From the NCBI GenBank assembly GCA_039028155.1, contig JBCCIS010000016.1, positions 25,491 to 89,490 on the forward strand: 64,000 nt of DNA, given 5' to 3'. This document shows positions 34,796 to 42,997 of this stretch, piece after piece. The position numbers and the translations under genes are program-made. Each line of letters opens with the position of its first letter. Position 1 is the first letter of the stretch. This DNA comes from Pseudomonadota bacterium (GTDB taxonomy: Bacteria; Pseudomonadota; Alphaproteobacteria; SP197). The notes beneath the pieces are model-generated. The model ran no database searches. It had not been told where the DNA came from and saw only the letters and a list, made by a program, of their open reading frames with translations.

Positions 34796-36184
34796 CTAGT
34801 CGGCTCCAGCGATTTTTACGGCCCGGAAGGTATGGGCGTTTATCGACGGCGACCAGTGATCGGCGTTCCAACCGGCCTTTTCCTTCAGGTAGCGGACAAA
34901 GTCCCTAGGTTCGGTGAGGTTTTGCCAGACCGCCGGAAGGAAGATCGCGCGCTTTTGCCCGTCGTCCAGGATCAGCCCGTCGATGCCGGGCGTCAGTCGT
35001 TCGATCAGATCGTCCTCGTCGTTCACGTTCAGTGCCTGGGGTGCGCTCAACAGCGCAATCTCGATCGTGAGGTCGCCGAACTCACATTCCTCGAGCGGGC
35101 GGAACCGGGGATCGTGGAACGCCGACTTGTAGGCATTCACCGCGACATCCTGGGCGAGGGGACGGTGCGCCTCGGCCGATCCGATACAGCCACGCAGTTC
35201 CTCGGCCTTGCGCAGCGTGACAAAACTGGCGACAGCGCGCGTCAGTGCCGGCGGTGTGTCGTCCCACGGCCCATCCGGTTCTCGACCGGTGGAGAGACCG
35301 TGGCGAATGGCCTGCTCTGCCAGCCGCCTGAGCGCACGACGGTGACCAAGCGCGATGATCTCAAGTTTATGGACGGGATCGCGGACATCCGTCGCGGCCC
35401 ACGAACCATAGCCGACCACCTGGTCGCGCCGGCCGCTGGTGTCGCCGGAGTTTCTGAGGTCGAGAACATCGACATTGATGAAGTGGCGGCGGCCAATTTC
35501 GAGCAGGCCCTTCAAGCCGACCCGCCCGCACGCGTGATCGTCGCCGATGGCGTCCGGCCGGCAACCGGTGATCGCGCTGGATGTCGCGGCATCGATGCGC
35601 CGGGCGGTGTGATAGTCCAGGAAGTGGGTGAGATCGGTGCTGATCACGATCAGCGTCTCCGGTCCACCCCAAAGGTGCGCCAAGGCCTCGGCGACTTCGC
35701 TTGGCGACGCGTCGCCGGTCACAACTGGTACCAGCGAGAAGTCACCGAGGATGCGCTGCAGGAAAGGCAGATGGATCTCCAGGCTGTGCTCGGGCACGTG
35801 GGCGGCATCCATTGGCCGGACGAACGGCAGGCCCGTCAGGTGTCGTACGGCATCGCGATCGATCGGCACCGTTCCCAGCGGCGTGCGATAGGCGTCGGCG
35901 CCGCTGACCGCGAGGCCACGGAAGCCGACATGGTGCGACGGTCCGAACAGCACCACGCGACTGATGCGTTCGCCGATCGCCGCGACCTGGGCATAAGCGC
36001 TGCCTGCCACGGTGCCGGAATAGCGATAACCCGCGTGCGGGGCGATCACCGCCTTCAGCCGATCCAGCCGTTCCGGTGCCAGTTTCTCGGCGCTGGCGAT
36101 ATAGTCGTCGACCGCCATGACCAGCGCCCCGGCGTCGCCTGGATACCAGGTCCCGGCAAGCTGAGGTTCACGGATGCCTGTCAT
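34796..36184 (-). CDS. AmmeMemoRadiSam system protein: Memo (B) fused to AMMECR1 (A)
   Basis: The 462-residue protein joins two families. Residues 1 to about 275 are Memo/LigB-like: IAPHAGYRYSGTVAG near 47-61, FGPSHHVGFRG near 80-90, and the HSLEIHLPFLQ block near 132-142, with likely metal-binding His residues. Residues from about 290 are AMMECR1: AVASFVTLRKAEELRGCIGS near 313-332 and the NAYKSAFHDPRF block near 347-358. The two families and a radical SAM protein form the widely conserved AmmeMemoRadiSam system of unknown chemistry. The radical SAM gene is divergent, about 100 bases away. The ATG at 36184 is preferred; a GTG lies one codon upstream. Confidence 0.9.
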   Translation of the reverse strand: MTGIREPQLAGTWYPGDAGALVMAVDDYIASAEKLAPERLDRLKAVIAPHAGYRYSGTVAGSAYAQVAAIGERISRVVLFGPSHHVGFRGLAVSGADAYRTPLGTVPIDRDAVRHLTGLPFVRPMDAAHVPEHSLEIHLPFLQRILGDFSLVPVVTGDASPSEVAEALAHLWGGPETLIVISTDLTHFLDYHTARRIDAATSSAITGCRPDAIGDDHACGRVGLKGLLEIGRRHFINVDVLDLRNSGDTSGRRDQVVGYGSWAATDVRDPVHKLEIIALGHRRALRRLAEQAIRHGLSTGREPDGPWDDTPPALTRAVASFVTLRKAEELRGCIGSAEAHRPLAQDVAVNAYKSAFHDPRFRPLEECEFGDLTIEIALLSAPQALNVNDEDDLIERLTPGIDGLILDDGQKRAIFLPAVWQNLTEPRDFVRYLKEKAGWNADHWSPSINAHTFRAVKIAGAD

Positions 36185-36286
36185 CACCGCCGTCCGTCAT
36201 GACATCGCGCAGGGCAATACCCACATAGACATAAGGTCATAGGTGGGAAGGCCGAGGCTCGGTTGCGAGCCCGGTCAAGCGTGAGG

Positions 36287-37432
36287 ATGCCGGATACCGC
36301 CGAAAAGACACAGGGAAATGACACCTTTGGCGTGGTTCCCGGCCGCTTTTGGCATGGCCTGGACGATGGCCGGATCCAGTGCGATCTGTGCCCCCGGTTT
36401 TGCAGGCTGAGCGAGGGCCAGCGCGGCCTTTGTTTCGTCCGCCAGGCCCAGAAGGGCGGGATCGTTTTGACGACCCATGGCCGTTCCAGCGGCTATTGCA
36501 TCGATCCCATCGAGAAAAAACCGCTTAACCACTTTTTGCCGGGTACGCCGGTTCTGTCTTTTGGCACGGCAGGCTGCAATCTGGCCTGCAAGTTCTGCCA
36601 GAACTGGGATATCTCGAAATCCCGGGAAGTCGACACTCTGGCCGATCAGGCGCCACCGGAGCGGATCGCCGCCGTGGCGCGAGACCTGGGCTGCCGTTCG
36701 GTCGCCTTCACCTACAACGATCCCGTCATCTTCCATGAATACGCGGTCGACGTGGCGCACGCCTGCCGCGCGGTAGGCGTCAAGACGGTGGCTGTCACGG
36801 CCGGTTACATGATGCCGGAACCCAGAGCCGAGTTTTTCGCCGTCATGGACGCGGCCAATGTCGATCTGAAGGCCTTCACCGAGCGGTTCTACAAGAAGAT
36901 CTGTGCCGGCGATCTGGCGCCGGTCCTGGAGACGCTCGAGTACCTTAAACACGAAACCGACGTGTGGTTCGAGTTGACGACACTGTTGATCCCCGGCGAA
37001 AACGATTCAGCCGACGAAATTGACGCCATGACCCGCTGGGTCGTCGACAAGCTTGGGCCGGATGTGCCCATGCACTTCACCGCCTTTCATCCTGACTACC
37101 GCATGCTGGACAAGACGAACACGCCGCCCGCGACCTTGACCCGCGCGTGCCAGATCGCGATCGCAAACGGCGTGCGCTACGCTTACACCGGCAACGTGCA
37201 CGATCGCGACGGCGACACGACGGTTTGCCCATCCTGTAAGACGCCGCTGATCGGCCGCGACTGGTACGAACTCACCCACTGGGGTCTGCAACAGGGCGGC
37301 CATTGCGGCAATTGCGGTACCGCCGTGGCAGGTGTCTTCGAACAGCAGCCGGGCACCTGGGGGCGCAAGCGCCAACCGGTACGCCTCAGCAACATCGGAA
37401 CGACTTCGGGCAACACCCTCCAATCGCGTTGA
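36287..37432 (+). CDS. amrS: AmmeMemoRadiSam system radical SAM enzyme
   Basis: The 381-residue protein has the radical SAM cluster motif CNLACKFC at 97-104, in GTAGCNLACKFCQNW. An N-terminal Cys set CDLCPRFC near 32-39 could hold a second cluster or zinc. The C-terminus has a zinc-ribbon-like pair, CPSC near 314 and CGNC near 340. It resembles pyruvate formate-lyase-activating enzymes, as annotated for the AmmeMemoRadiSam radical enzyme. Its partner Memo-AMMECR1 is divergent. The 3' end has a decayed second copy at 38029. Reaction and substrate are unknown. Confidence 0.9.
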   Translation: MPDTAEKTQGNDTFGVVPGRFWHGLDDGRIQCDLCPRFCRLSEGQRGLCFVRQAQKGGIVLTTHGRSSGYCIDPIEKKPLNHFLPGTPVLSFGTAGCNLACKFCQNWDISKSREVDTLADQAPPERIAAVARDLGCRSVAFTYNDPVIFHEYAVDVAHACRAVGVKTVAVTAGYMMPEPRAEFFAVMDAANVDLKAFTERFYKKICAGDLAPVLETLEYLKHETDVWFELTTLLIPGENDSADEIDAMTRWVVDKLGPDVPMHFTAFHPDYRMLDKTNTPPATLTRACQIAIANGVRYAYTGNVHDRDGDTTVCPSCKTPLIGRDWYELTHWGLQQGGHCGNCGTAVAGVFEQQPGTWGRKRQPVRLSNIGTTSGNTLQSR

Positions 37433-37480
37433 CTTCCGTGTATCATGCGAACCAGCACAAGTTGGAGGAGGGCTGGACAA

Positions 37481-37993
37481 ATGAAACGTTACGGCAATGC
37501 GATCGTCGCCGTCGTGGTCATGTTGAGCGTTGCAGGATTATCCGTTGCCGCGCTTGCCGATGATGCGACCGAAGAAGCTGACAAAAAAGTTGCCTATGAA
37601 TCCATCGAACTATGGCTGAGCGGCACGACTTTGAAGCCTGAAGACGTTATGGCGCCGAACTATGTCAATCATTTGGACTCTCAGATAGGCCATGGCGACG
37701 CGCCGCAACAGAGGGACCTTGAGGCGCTCAAAGAGGATCTCGCACAGTTTCACGCAGCCTTCACCGATGTGCATGTGACGTCAAAGGAACAGGTTGCCGA
37801 AGGCGATATGGTTGCCACGCGGGTCGTGCTCAGTGCGGTTCACAGCGGCTCGTATCTCGGCGAAGAACCGACCGGCAAGACGATCACCTTCGACTCCGTC
37901 GAATTCACGCGCGTTGAAAACGGCAAGATCGTCGAGACGTGGGTGACCTGGGACAAGTACGGACTGTTCCAGCAGATCGGGCTCGTGAAGTGA
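37481..37993 (+). CDS. Exported SnoaL-like/ester cyclase family protein
   Basis: The 170-residue protein has an N-terminal signal peptide (KRYGNAIVAVVVMLSVAGLS, cleavage near ALADD at about 25). The mature region is a cone-shaped NTF2-like fold with MAPNYVNHLD and VEFTRVENGKIVETWVTWDKYGL, typical of SnoaL-like polyketide cyclases and related proteins. It probably acts in the periplasm on a small molecule; activity is unknown. GGAGGAGGG lies before the ATG at 37481. It sits between the radical SAM gene and a decayed copy of that gene's 3' end. Confidence 0.78.
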   Translation: MKRYGNAIVAVVVMLSVAGLSVAALADDATEEADKKVAYESIELWLSGTTLKPEDVMAPNYVNHLDSQIGHGDAPQQRDLEALKEDLAQFHAAFTDVHVTSKEQVAEGDMVATRVVLSAVHSGSYLGEEPTGKTITFDSVEFTRVENGKIVETWVTWDKYGLFQQIGLVK

Positions 37994-38028
37994 CAGAGGC
38001 GTCACAATTGTAAGCCAATCCGTTGCGC

Positions 38029-38325
38029 CGCATACTGGACAAGACGAACACGCCGCCCGCGACGCTAACCCCCGCGCGCCAAATCGCGATCGCAAACGGC
38101 GCGCGCTATGCTTACACCGGCAACGTGCACGACCGCGACGGCGACACGACGGTTTGCCCGTCTTGCGGCACACCACTGATCGGCCGTGATTGGTACGAAC
38201 TCACCCACTGGGGACTGCAGCAGTGCAGCAGGTCGGCCATTGCGGCACGGCGATCGCCGGCGTGTTCGAACAGAGCCCTGGGACCCTGGGGCCGCAAACG
38301 CCAGCCCGTGCGGCTTAGCTCCATG
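38029..38325 (+). pseudogene. Decayed duplicate of the 3' end of the radical SAM gene
   Basis: This segment matches the end of amrS, starting from the CTGGACAAGACGAACACGCC stretch. The reading frame is shared up to WYELTHWGLQQ, after which a frameshift changes the downstream residues, although the DNA still matches and the WGRKRQPVRL end is regained. It has no start and no radical SAM core. It is separated from the intact gene by the SnoaL-like gene. Many third-position differences show it is old or came from a diverged copy. Confidence 0.8.
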
Positions 38326-38350
38326 TCACCCTGACGGAGCCAATTGCGTG

Positions 38351-38515
38351 CACGACCCTCACCCTCCCAGCGCTTCGCGCCGGGCCCGCCCTCTCCCGCT
38401 GACGGGAGAGGGAGTTCTTCGCCAGCCATTTTCCTTTGCCCCCGCGTGAGTGGGGGAGAGGGTTGCGCAGGCTTGGGCGCATCAGCGCCTTAGCCGAAGC
38501 TGGGTGAGGGAGCGG
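38351..38515. repeat. Intergenic palindromic repeat, copy 2
   Basis: This copy begins CCCTCACCCTCCCAGCGCTT, contains CCCTCTCCCGCTGACGGGAG, then GGGGGAGAGGGTTGCGCAGG, and ends in GAAGCTGGGTGAGGG. It matches 59172-59332 closely and 28170-28291 more loosely. It lies just before the IS element. No gene is seen. Confidence 0.8.
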
Positions 38516-38771
38516 AGCGCACGCGCGTCAAAAAAGCAGACTGATCCCGATTACACGCTAGGGTCAGGCCCCATTAATTTGAACCGTGGCAATGGTCGGA
38601 TCGAGCCCTTAGCGACAACAGCGTAAGTCTGGATTTTAGCCAACTCTTCGACTGGCGTAAGGTGATTGGCAAGCATCGCACAGGATCACGGGTCAGAAGA
38701 CTGCACCAATGCAATCCCCCCGTCGTTCGCGGGGAAAGCCACACTGTTTTGAAATCACTGAAAGTTGCAAG

Positions 38772-39434
38772 ATGGGTAAATCGGAAGAGTTTTGGAACAA
38801 GTCAGCCGACAACTACGACAGGACTGAAGAGAGATTTGAGAAAATCCATCAAGCATCAAGGGAATACGCAAAGAAGCACCTCAAAGACAGTGACATTGTG
38901 TTGGACTACGGGTGCGGAACAGGCACGACAGCCTGTGAACTAGCCAACCATGTGTCAGAAATCGAAGGCATAGATATCTCTGGCAGAATGATTGAACTTT
39001 CAAAGGAAAAGGCGGTGGCGAACGGAGTTGAAAACGTAAGCTTCGCGCAGGCAGATATTTTTGACGAAGGATTCAGCAAAAGCTCATTTGATGTCATTTT
39101 GGCCTTCAACATGCTCCATACAGTGCCCGACCCGCAGCGCGTCATGGGGAGGGTACATGAACTTCTAAAGCCTGACGGGACGTTTGTTTCCGTTACGCCC
39201 TGCTTGCGGGATAAGATGTCATTTGTAGTCAGTGCCCAGATTCAGCTCGTTCGCCTACTGTGCAAACTTGGGATCATTCCCGTTCCGATACGAAGGCTTC
39301 AAAGCTCCGACTTGGATAGGTTGGTAGGCGGCGCAAACTTTCATGCAATGGAAACAAGGAAGATTTATTCGGGGGCGTCCAGCTACTTTATCGCCGCCAA
39401 AAAACGCCGGATGAATGACAGCTTTGTCCGCTGA
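38772..39434 (+). CDS. SAM-dependent methyltransferase, passenger in the IS
   Basis: The 220-residue protein is a class I methyltransferase. The SAM loop VLDYGCGTGTTACELA is near 38-53 and a later FNMLHTVPDP near 109 marks the end of the core. The substrate is unknown; the family covers small-molecule and lipid methylases. Its base composition is clearly more AT-rich than the neighbours and its codons are unlike them, showing recent transfer. It lies between the inferred IS ends, upstream of the transposase. I choose the ATG at 38772 because residues before it do not match the family. Confidence 0.8.
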   Translation: MGKSEEFWNKSADNYDRTEERFEKIHQASREYAKKHLKDSDIVLDYGCGTGTTACELANHVSEIEGIDISGRMIELSKEKAVANGVENVSFAQADIFDEGFSKSSFDVILAFNMLHTVPDPQRVMGRVHELLKPDGTFVSVTPCLRDKMSFVVSAQIQLVRLLCKLGIIPVPIRRLQSSDLDRLVGGANFHAMETRKIYSGASSYFIAAKKRRMNDSFVR

Positions 39435-39505
39435 GCCGACATTCGCAACTCCACCGATTCACATCTAATTCGGGATATGATTCAAGTGGGCAGGAGGACT
39501 TGCCC

Positions 39506-40266
39506 ATGTCTGATTGTTATTGGCTGACCGAACCCCAACTTGAGCGCATCAAACCGTACTTCCCGCAACCCCACGGAAGACCCCGTGTCGATGACAGGCG
39601 TGTCGTGAGCGGAAACATCCACGTCATCCGAAACGGTCTGCGATGGCGAGACGCACCCGAAATTTATGGGTCGCACAAAACCTTGTACAACCGCTTTGTC
39701 CGTTGGTCACGAAAGGGCGTTTTTGATTGCATCTTTAGCGGCTTGGCGGGTTGCACTGAAGAATCAGATATTGTCATGACCGACGCCACTCACCTGAAAG
39801 CTCACCGGACTGCTTGCAGTTTGCAAAAAAAGGGGCTGCACCGCGCCGCATTGGTCGAACCAAGGGCGGGTTGAACTCCAAACTTCATGCACTGTGCGAC
39901 AACCAAGGAAGGCCCTTGGCGCTGTGCTTGAGTGAAGGCCAACTTTCCGATCATGTTGGAGCAAAACTGATCTATCCAGCGATGCCGAATGCAAAAATCC
40001 TGATCGGCGATAAAGGCCATGACAGCGACGAGTTCCGAGATGCGCTGAATGCCCGCAAGATCAAAGCTTGCATCCCGCCACGATCAAACCGGACGACACC
40101 AAGGAGTTACTCCAATAGCTTGTACAAGCAACGTCACAAGGCGGAAAACATGTTTCCAATGCTCAAGGATTGGCGGCGCATCGCAACCAGATACGACCGC
40201 TGTGCTCATACCTTCATGTCGGCAATCTGTATCGCCGCAGTTGTTACATTTTGGATCTATCAATGA
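39506..40266 (+). CDS. IS5-family transposase, two frames joined by -1 frameshift
   Basis: The first frame (39506-39874) holds an N-terminal helix-turn-helix-type region and the first catalytic Asp in MTDATHLKAH. The second frame (open from 39814 to the TGA at 40266) holds the second Asp in LIGDKGHDSDEF and the Glu in HKAENMFPMLKDW. A seven-A run at 39825-39831 followed by GGGG is a slippery site, and the second frame is -1 relative to the first, as known for IS427-type elements. AGGAGG lies eight bases before the ATG at 39506. The element is probably active or recently so. The join is a prediction. Confidence 0.88.
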
Positions 40267-40275
40267 GTCCTGACC

Positions 40276-40869
40276 CTAGCTCGCCAAGAACTGCGCCTTG
40301 GTGTTGGTGTGGGGGAACGGTTCGTCGGGTACCGGCAGGTCGAGTGCCGTGCAGATGGGTTCCCAACCGTCGCCGGCCTGCCATTGCAACAGGCGCTCAG
40401 GCGGGATCGCCGCCTCTACGGCGGCGTTGTGCGCCAGCATGGCGGCGATCAGCTTGTCCTTGTCGTGTGGATCGTCGCAGAAGCGATTGCGGGCGAGGGC
40501 GTGCCACATGTCCAACAAGGCTGGCGAGTCGCCGCCGGCGTCGTCGGCAAAGATCGTTTCACTGGCACTTTTGTACCAACTCTCCGGCTCGCGTACGGAG
40601 AGCAGGACCAGGGCATCGGGGTAAGCCGTCGTAAGCTCGCGCCAGAACGCCGCGCCCGGCCAATCGACGATGGCGACATACCGGCTCAGAAACGCGTGCC
40701 AGTCCGGCATGGTGCCGTGGGCGGCGGCCTTCCAGACCGGTATCTCGTCCTGGTTCGCGCTGACTTCGAACATATGGTGGCAGGTGCCGCCGAGCAGCCT
40801 TTCCAGCGCCTGCTTCAGCGACGCCGTACCCGTCCGGCCGACGCCCGCGCCGACAACCCTCAATGTCAT
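40276..40869 (-). CDS. Sulfotransferase-family protein (Sulfotransfer_4-like)
   Basis: The 197-residue protein begins with a P-loop-like PAPS-binding motif, GAGVGRTGTASLKQAL near 7-22. Another family segment is LVLLSVREPESWYKSA near 88-103, with the Arg that contacts the 3' phosphate. It probably moves sulfate to a small molecule; some relatives have no shown activity. The TAG stop lies in the CTAG target site of the adjacent IS, so the insertion hits the very end of the gene without cutting the protein. It follows the selenoprotein gene on the same strand with a 63-base gap. Confidence 0.75.
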   Translation of the reverse strand: MTLRVVGAGVGRTGTASLKQALERLLGGTCHHMFEVSANQDEIPVWKAAAHGTMPDWHAFLSRYVAIVDWPGAAFWRELTTAYPDALVLLSVREPESWYKSASETIFADDAGGDSPALLDMWHALARNRFCDDPHDKDKLIAAMLAHNAAVEAAIPPERLLQWQAGDGWEPICTALDLPVPDEPFPHTNTKAQFLAS

Positions 40870-40932
40870 GGAGAACTCCCTGAACTCTCTAAAAGGCCGA
40901 GATGAAGAAACGAGGCGCCCCGCGGATGGGTG

Positions 40933-41460
40933 TCAATCCTGCGTGGTGATGCCGGCGATGATCGTGTCGAACACCGCGTCGGCGCGTTCGTTCACCTCGT
41001 CATCGGTCAAGGGCTGGATCGGGTGACGGACATAGACCGCGCCGGCATCGAAGCCGTGCAGGTCGCGCCAGGCGACGACGCCTGACTCGAACTCTTCGGA
41101 AAACACCGCGATCGCGGGGATGCCGCGTCGATCAAGCTCCAACATGTCCTGCAGACTGCACGACGTGCAAGAGCCTCAATCGGCCAGCGCCTCGATCACG
41201 ACATCGCAGCGATCAACGATCGCGGCGATGACCGCGTCCGGCGCTTTCTTCGCGACGGTCGGTTTGGCGAAACGCTCGACCGTGATGCCTTGATCGCCAA
41301 GGCGGCTTTGCAGACGGTCGAGAAACACGTCACCGCGCGGCTTGCTGATATCGAGCAAGCCGACCGTTAACCCGTCGAGCGATGGTGGTGGCGTCTTGCG
41401 CGACCGCATGGCGCCCGCCCGCTCCGATGTCGGGTCCAGAAGGACAGTGGTTTCGGTCAT
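40933..41460 (-). CDS. UGSC family selenoprotein (in-frame TGA decoded as selenocysteine)
   Basis: A conventional reading stops at TGA 41178-41176 after 94 residues. The same frame continues for 80 more codons with family-like sequence. Read with selenocysteine, it gives EALAD-U-GSCTSCSLQDM, the UGSC motif (Sec95, Cys98, Cys101). Relatives elsewhere carry Cys at this place. A hairpin just after TGA fits a bacterial SECIS. The resulting protein has 175 residues. The gene overlaps the thioredoxin-like gene by four bases (ATGA). It is likely a redox enzyme with U-x-x-C and C-x-x-C pairs. Decoding needs SelA, SelB, SelC and SelD, none in this window. A plain two-gene reading is less likely because both parts are needed for the motif and share a frame. 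Confidence 0.88.
41146..41178 (-). promoter_or_regulatory. Bacterial SECIS-like hairpin after the selenocysteine codon
   Basis: On the minus strand, 12-19 bases after UGA lies GUCGUGCA, then a GUC loop, then UGCAGGAC at 23-30. Seven of eight pairs form, with a G-G mismatch. The loop begins with G and U and lies about 19 bases after UGA, as known bacterial SECIS elements do. A nearer small hairpin (UGCAC/GUGCA) is possible but less well spaced. Confidence 0.72.
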
Positions 41461-42887
41461 GGTATCACCTCTCTGGTAACAGGCTGGCTGCCGGTCGGGC
41501 CGCTGCCCCAGCCCTGGATGATAGTCGAGAACAGGCCCGCCGCGCCACCGGCCCTCACGACGACCAAGTCGCCGGGCGCGAATTTCGCCGTCAGACCACT
41601 TGGATCGCCGGAACCGTCATGGGCGGCGACGACATCGTTCGCGATCATGTCTTCGCTACGATTGGTCGCGTCGTGCAGGCTGGTTTCGATCCGGTCGCGA
41701 TCCCAGCCGCTTTCGCTGAAGACACGCCAATACTCTGGCGACAGGACGAGCATGGCGCCGATGCCGCCGCCGGCCAGGCGCGGATCGAAGAAGCTGTTCA
41801 GGTTGCGCGCCAAGCTCCGTGTGAGACCAGTGGCGTCGCGCGCCTTCTCGTCGTTGTTGATGCTGGTGCCGCAAAAGCCGAACACGGTGACGGCGGACTT
41901 GCCGGCTTCGATGCCGCGTGAGGCGGCGAGCGGCTGCCAAGCGGGATCGCTCTCGTCCTCGGCAAAGGCAAGGCCGTGTTTGCCGGGATGGCCGAGCGTC
42001 GAGCGGTCGACGCCGCCGGGCACCGCGCCGCCGACATTGATCGCCGTCAAAAGCAGCGCCCGTCCGATCGTCGCGTTCGCACGGTTGCCGTGGCCCAAGA
42101 CATTGATGCCGGTGTTCATACCGATGCGTTTGGCAATCGGCCCGTTGACCACGACCGCGACGCCCGCGCCCATGGTGGTGGAGAGTAGGCCGCTCCACGC
42201 GAAGTCGGGATCGAGTGCGGCGTCGAGGGCGGCGAGCACGACCGGGAAGTATTCCGGGCGGCAACCGGCCATCACCGCATTGATCGCGGCTTTTTCGACC
42301 GTGCAGTCCTCGAAACCGGGCGGGATCTTGCCGACCAGGTCGCCCGGCTGCCGCGACGTTCCCTCCAGCATGCGCAACACCCGGGCTGGCGTCGGCGGTA
42401 CCACCGGCAGACCGTCCGTCCAACCCCGGTCGAACATCTGCTCGATCGGATCCTCGGGGAAATCGATCGGCACCTCGCGCGCCTGAAGGCCGGTTTCGCC
42501 GAAGCGCGTCACGAGTTCCTCGGCCATGCCGGGCGCGACGGAAAGCGAGCCGCAGCCCGGCCGTTCATCCGGCAGTTCGGCGCCCAGATCGTTGATGCCG
42601 GTCAGGTTTTGCCATTCCCCGCGGTGCCAGCCGATGGCGCGCGCGGTTTCCCGACCGGCCTCTCGGCGCACCAGTGTGGGAACGATATCGATATCCAGAT
42701 GGAATGAGGCTTCGAGGTCGCGGTCGTCAATGACGTCGAGTGCCTCGGGAAAGCCGGGGTCGTCCTGACTGTAGAGGCCGGACAGCATGCCGCGCTCCGC
42801 CAAGGCACCGGCGAGCGGAACGATTAGCTGGCAGGTCGGGCAGTCACGCTTGACCACCAGAACCAAACCGTCAGAGGGCAGGGCCAT
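41457..42887 (-). CDS. Thioredoxin-like protein with CPTC motif, partner of the UGSC selenoprotein
   Basis: The 476-residue protein has an N-terminal thioredoxin-like part with a CPTC redox motif near 16-19 (VVKRDCPTCQLIVP) and a long C-terminal region of about 300 residues rich in Gly, with AINAVMAGCRPEYFPVVLAAL and VFGFCGTSINNDEKA. The C-terminal fold is not one I can name. GGGAG lies just before the ATG at 42887. Its stop overlaps the selenoprotein start, so the two are made together. It may reduce or be reduced by the selenoprotein. The substrate is unknown. Confidence 0.72.
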   Translation of the reverse strand: MALPSDGLVLVVKRDCPTCQLIVPLAGALAERGMLSGLYSQDDPGFPEALDVIDDRDLEASFHLDIDIVPTLVRREAGRETARAIGWHRGEWQNLTGINDLGAELPDERPGCGSLSVAPGMAEELVTRFGETGLQAREVPIDFPEDPIEQMFDRGWTDGLPVVPPTPARVLRMLEGTSRQPGDLVGKIPPGFEDCTVEKAAINAVMAGCRPEYFPVVLAALDAALDPDFAWSGLLSTTMGAGVAVVVNGPIAKRIGMNTGINVLGHGNRANATIGRALLLTAINVGGAVPGGVDRSTLGHPGKHGLAFAEDESDPAWQPLAASRGIEAGKSAVTVFGFCGTSINNDEKARDATGLTRSLARNLNSFFDPRLAGGGIGAMLVLSPEYWRVFSESGWDRDRIETSLHDATNRSEDMIANDVVAAHDGSGDPSGLTAKFAPGDLVVVRAGGAAGLFSTIIQGWGSGPTGSQPVTREVIP

Positions 42888-42997
42888 TGTGTCTCCCTGA
42901 ATAAGCGTTGCGCGGCGAGCGTGAACAGTGCAGGGGGTTTCGCGCGGGATCAAGCCTGACAGTCAAAGACACGATGGCCGCTTGGCAATCCCGCTCG

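Larger units (their letters stand above)
38562..40275 (+). mobile_element. Probable IS5-family (IS427-like) insertion sequence with passenger gene, CTAG at both ends
   Basis: The left end GGTCAGGCCCCATTAAT at 38562 and the right end, read inward as GGTCAGGACTCATTGAT from 40275, match at most positions. Both are flanked by CTAG (38558-38561 and 40276-40279), a likely 4-bp target duplication. Inside lie the methyltransferase gene and the two-frame transposase. The inner left end beside the transposase has no such repeat. The left end also resembles a common proteobacterial repeat, so the full extent is inferred, not proven. Confidence 0.6.

Noticed and set aside
38340..38520. CRISPR-like array in the palindromic region
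   Set aside because: The units are not evenly spaced direct repeats with unique spacers; they are inverted, REP-like blocks.
39435..39505. A left IS end directly upstream of the transposase
   Set aside because: No copy of the GGTCAGG terminal repeat occurs in this stretch; the only match is at 38562.
41146..41178. Two separate small genes split by the TGA
   Set aside because: Both parts share one frame, the join reads UGSC, a family motif, and the second part has no ribosome-binding site of its own; a selenocysteine gene explains all of this better.
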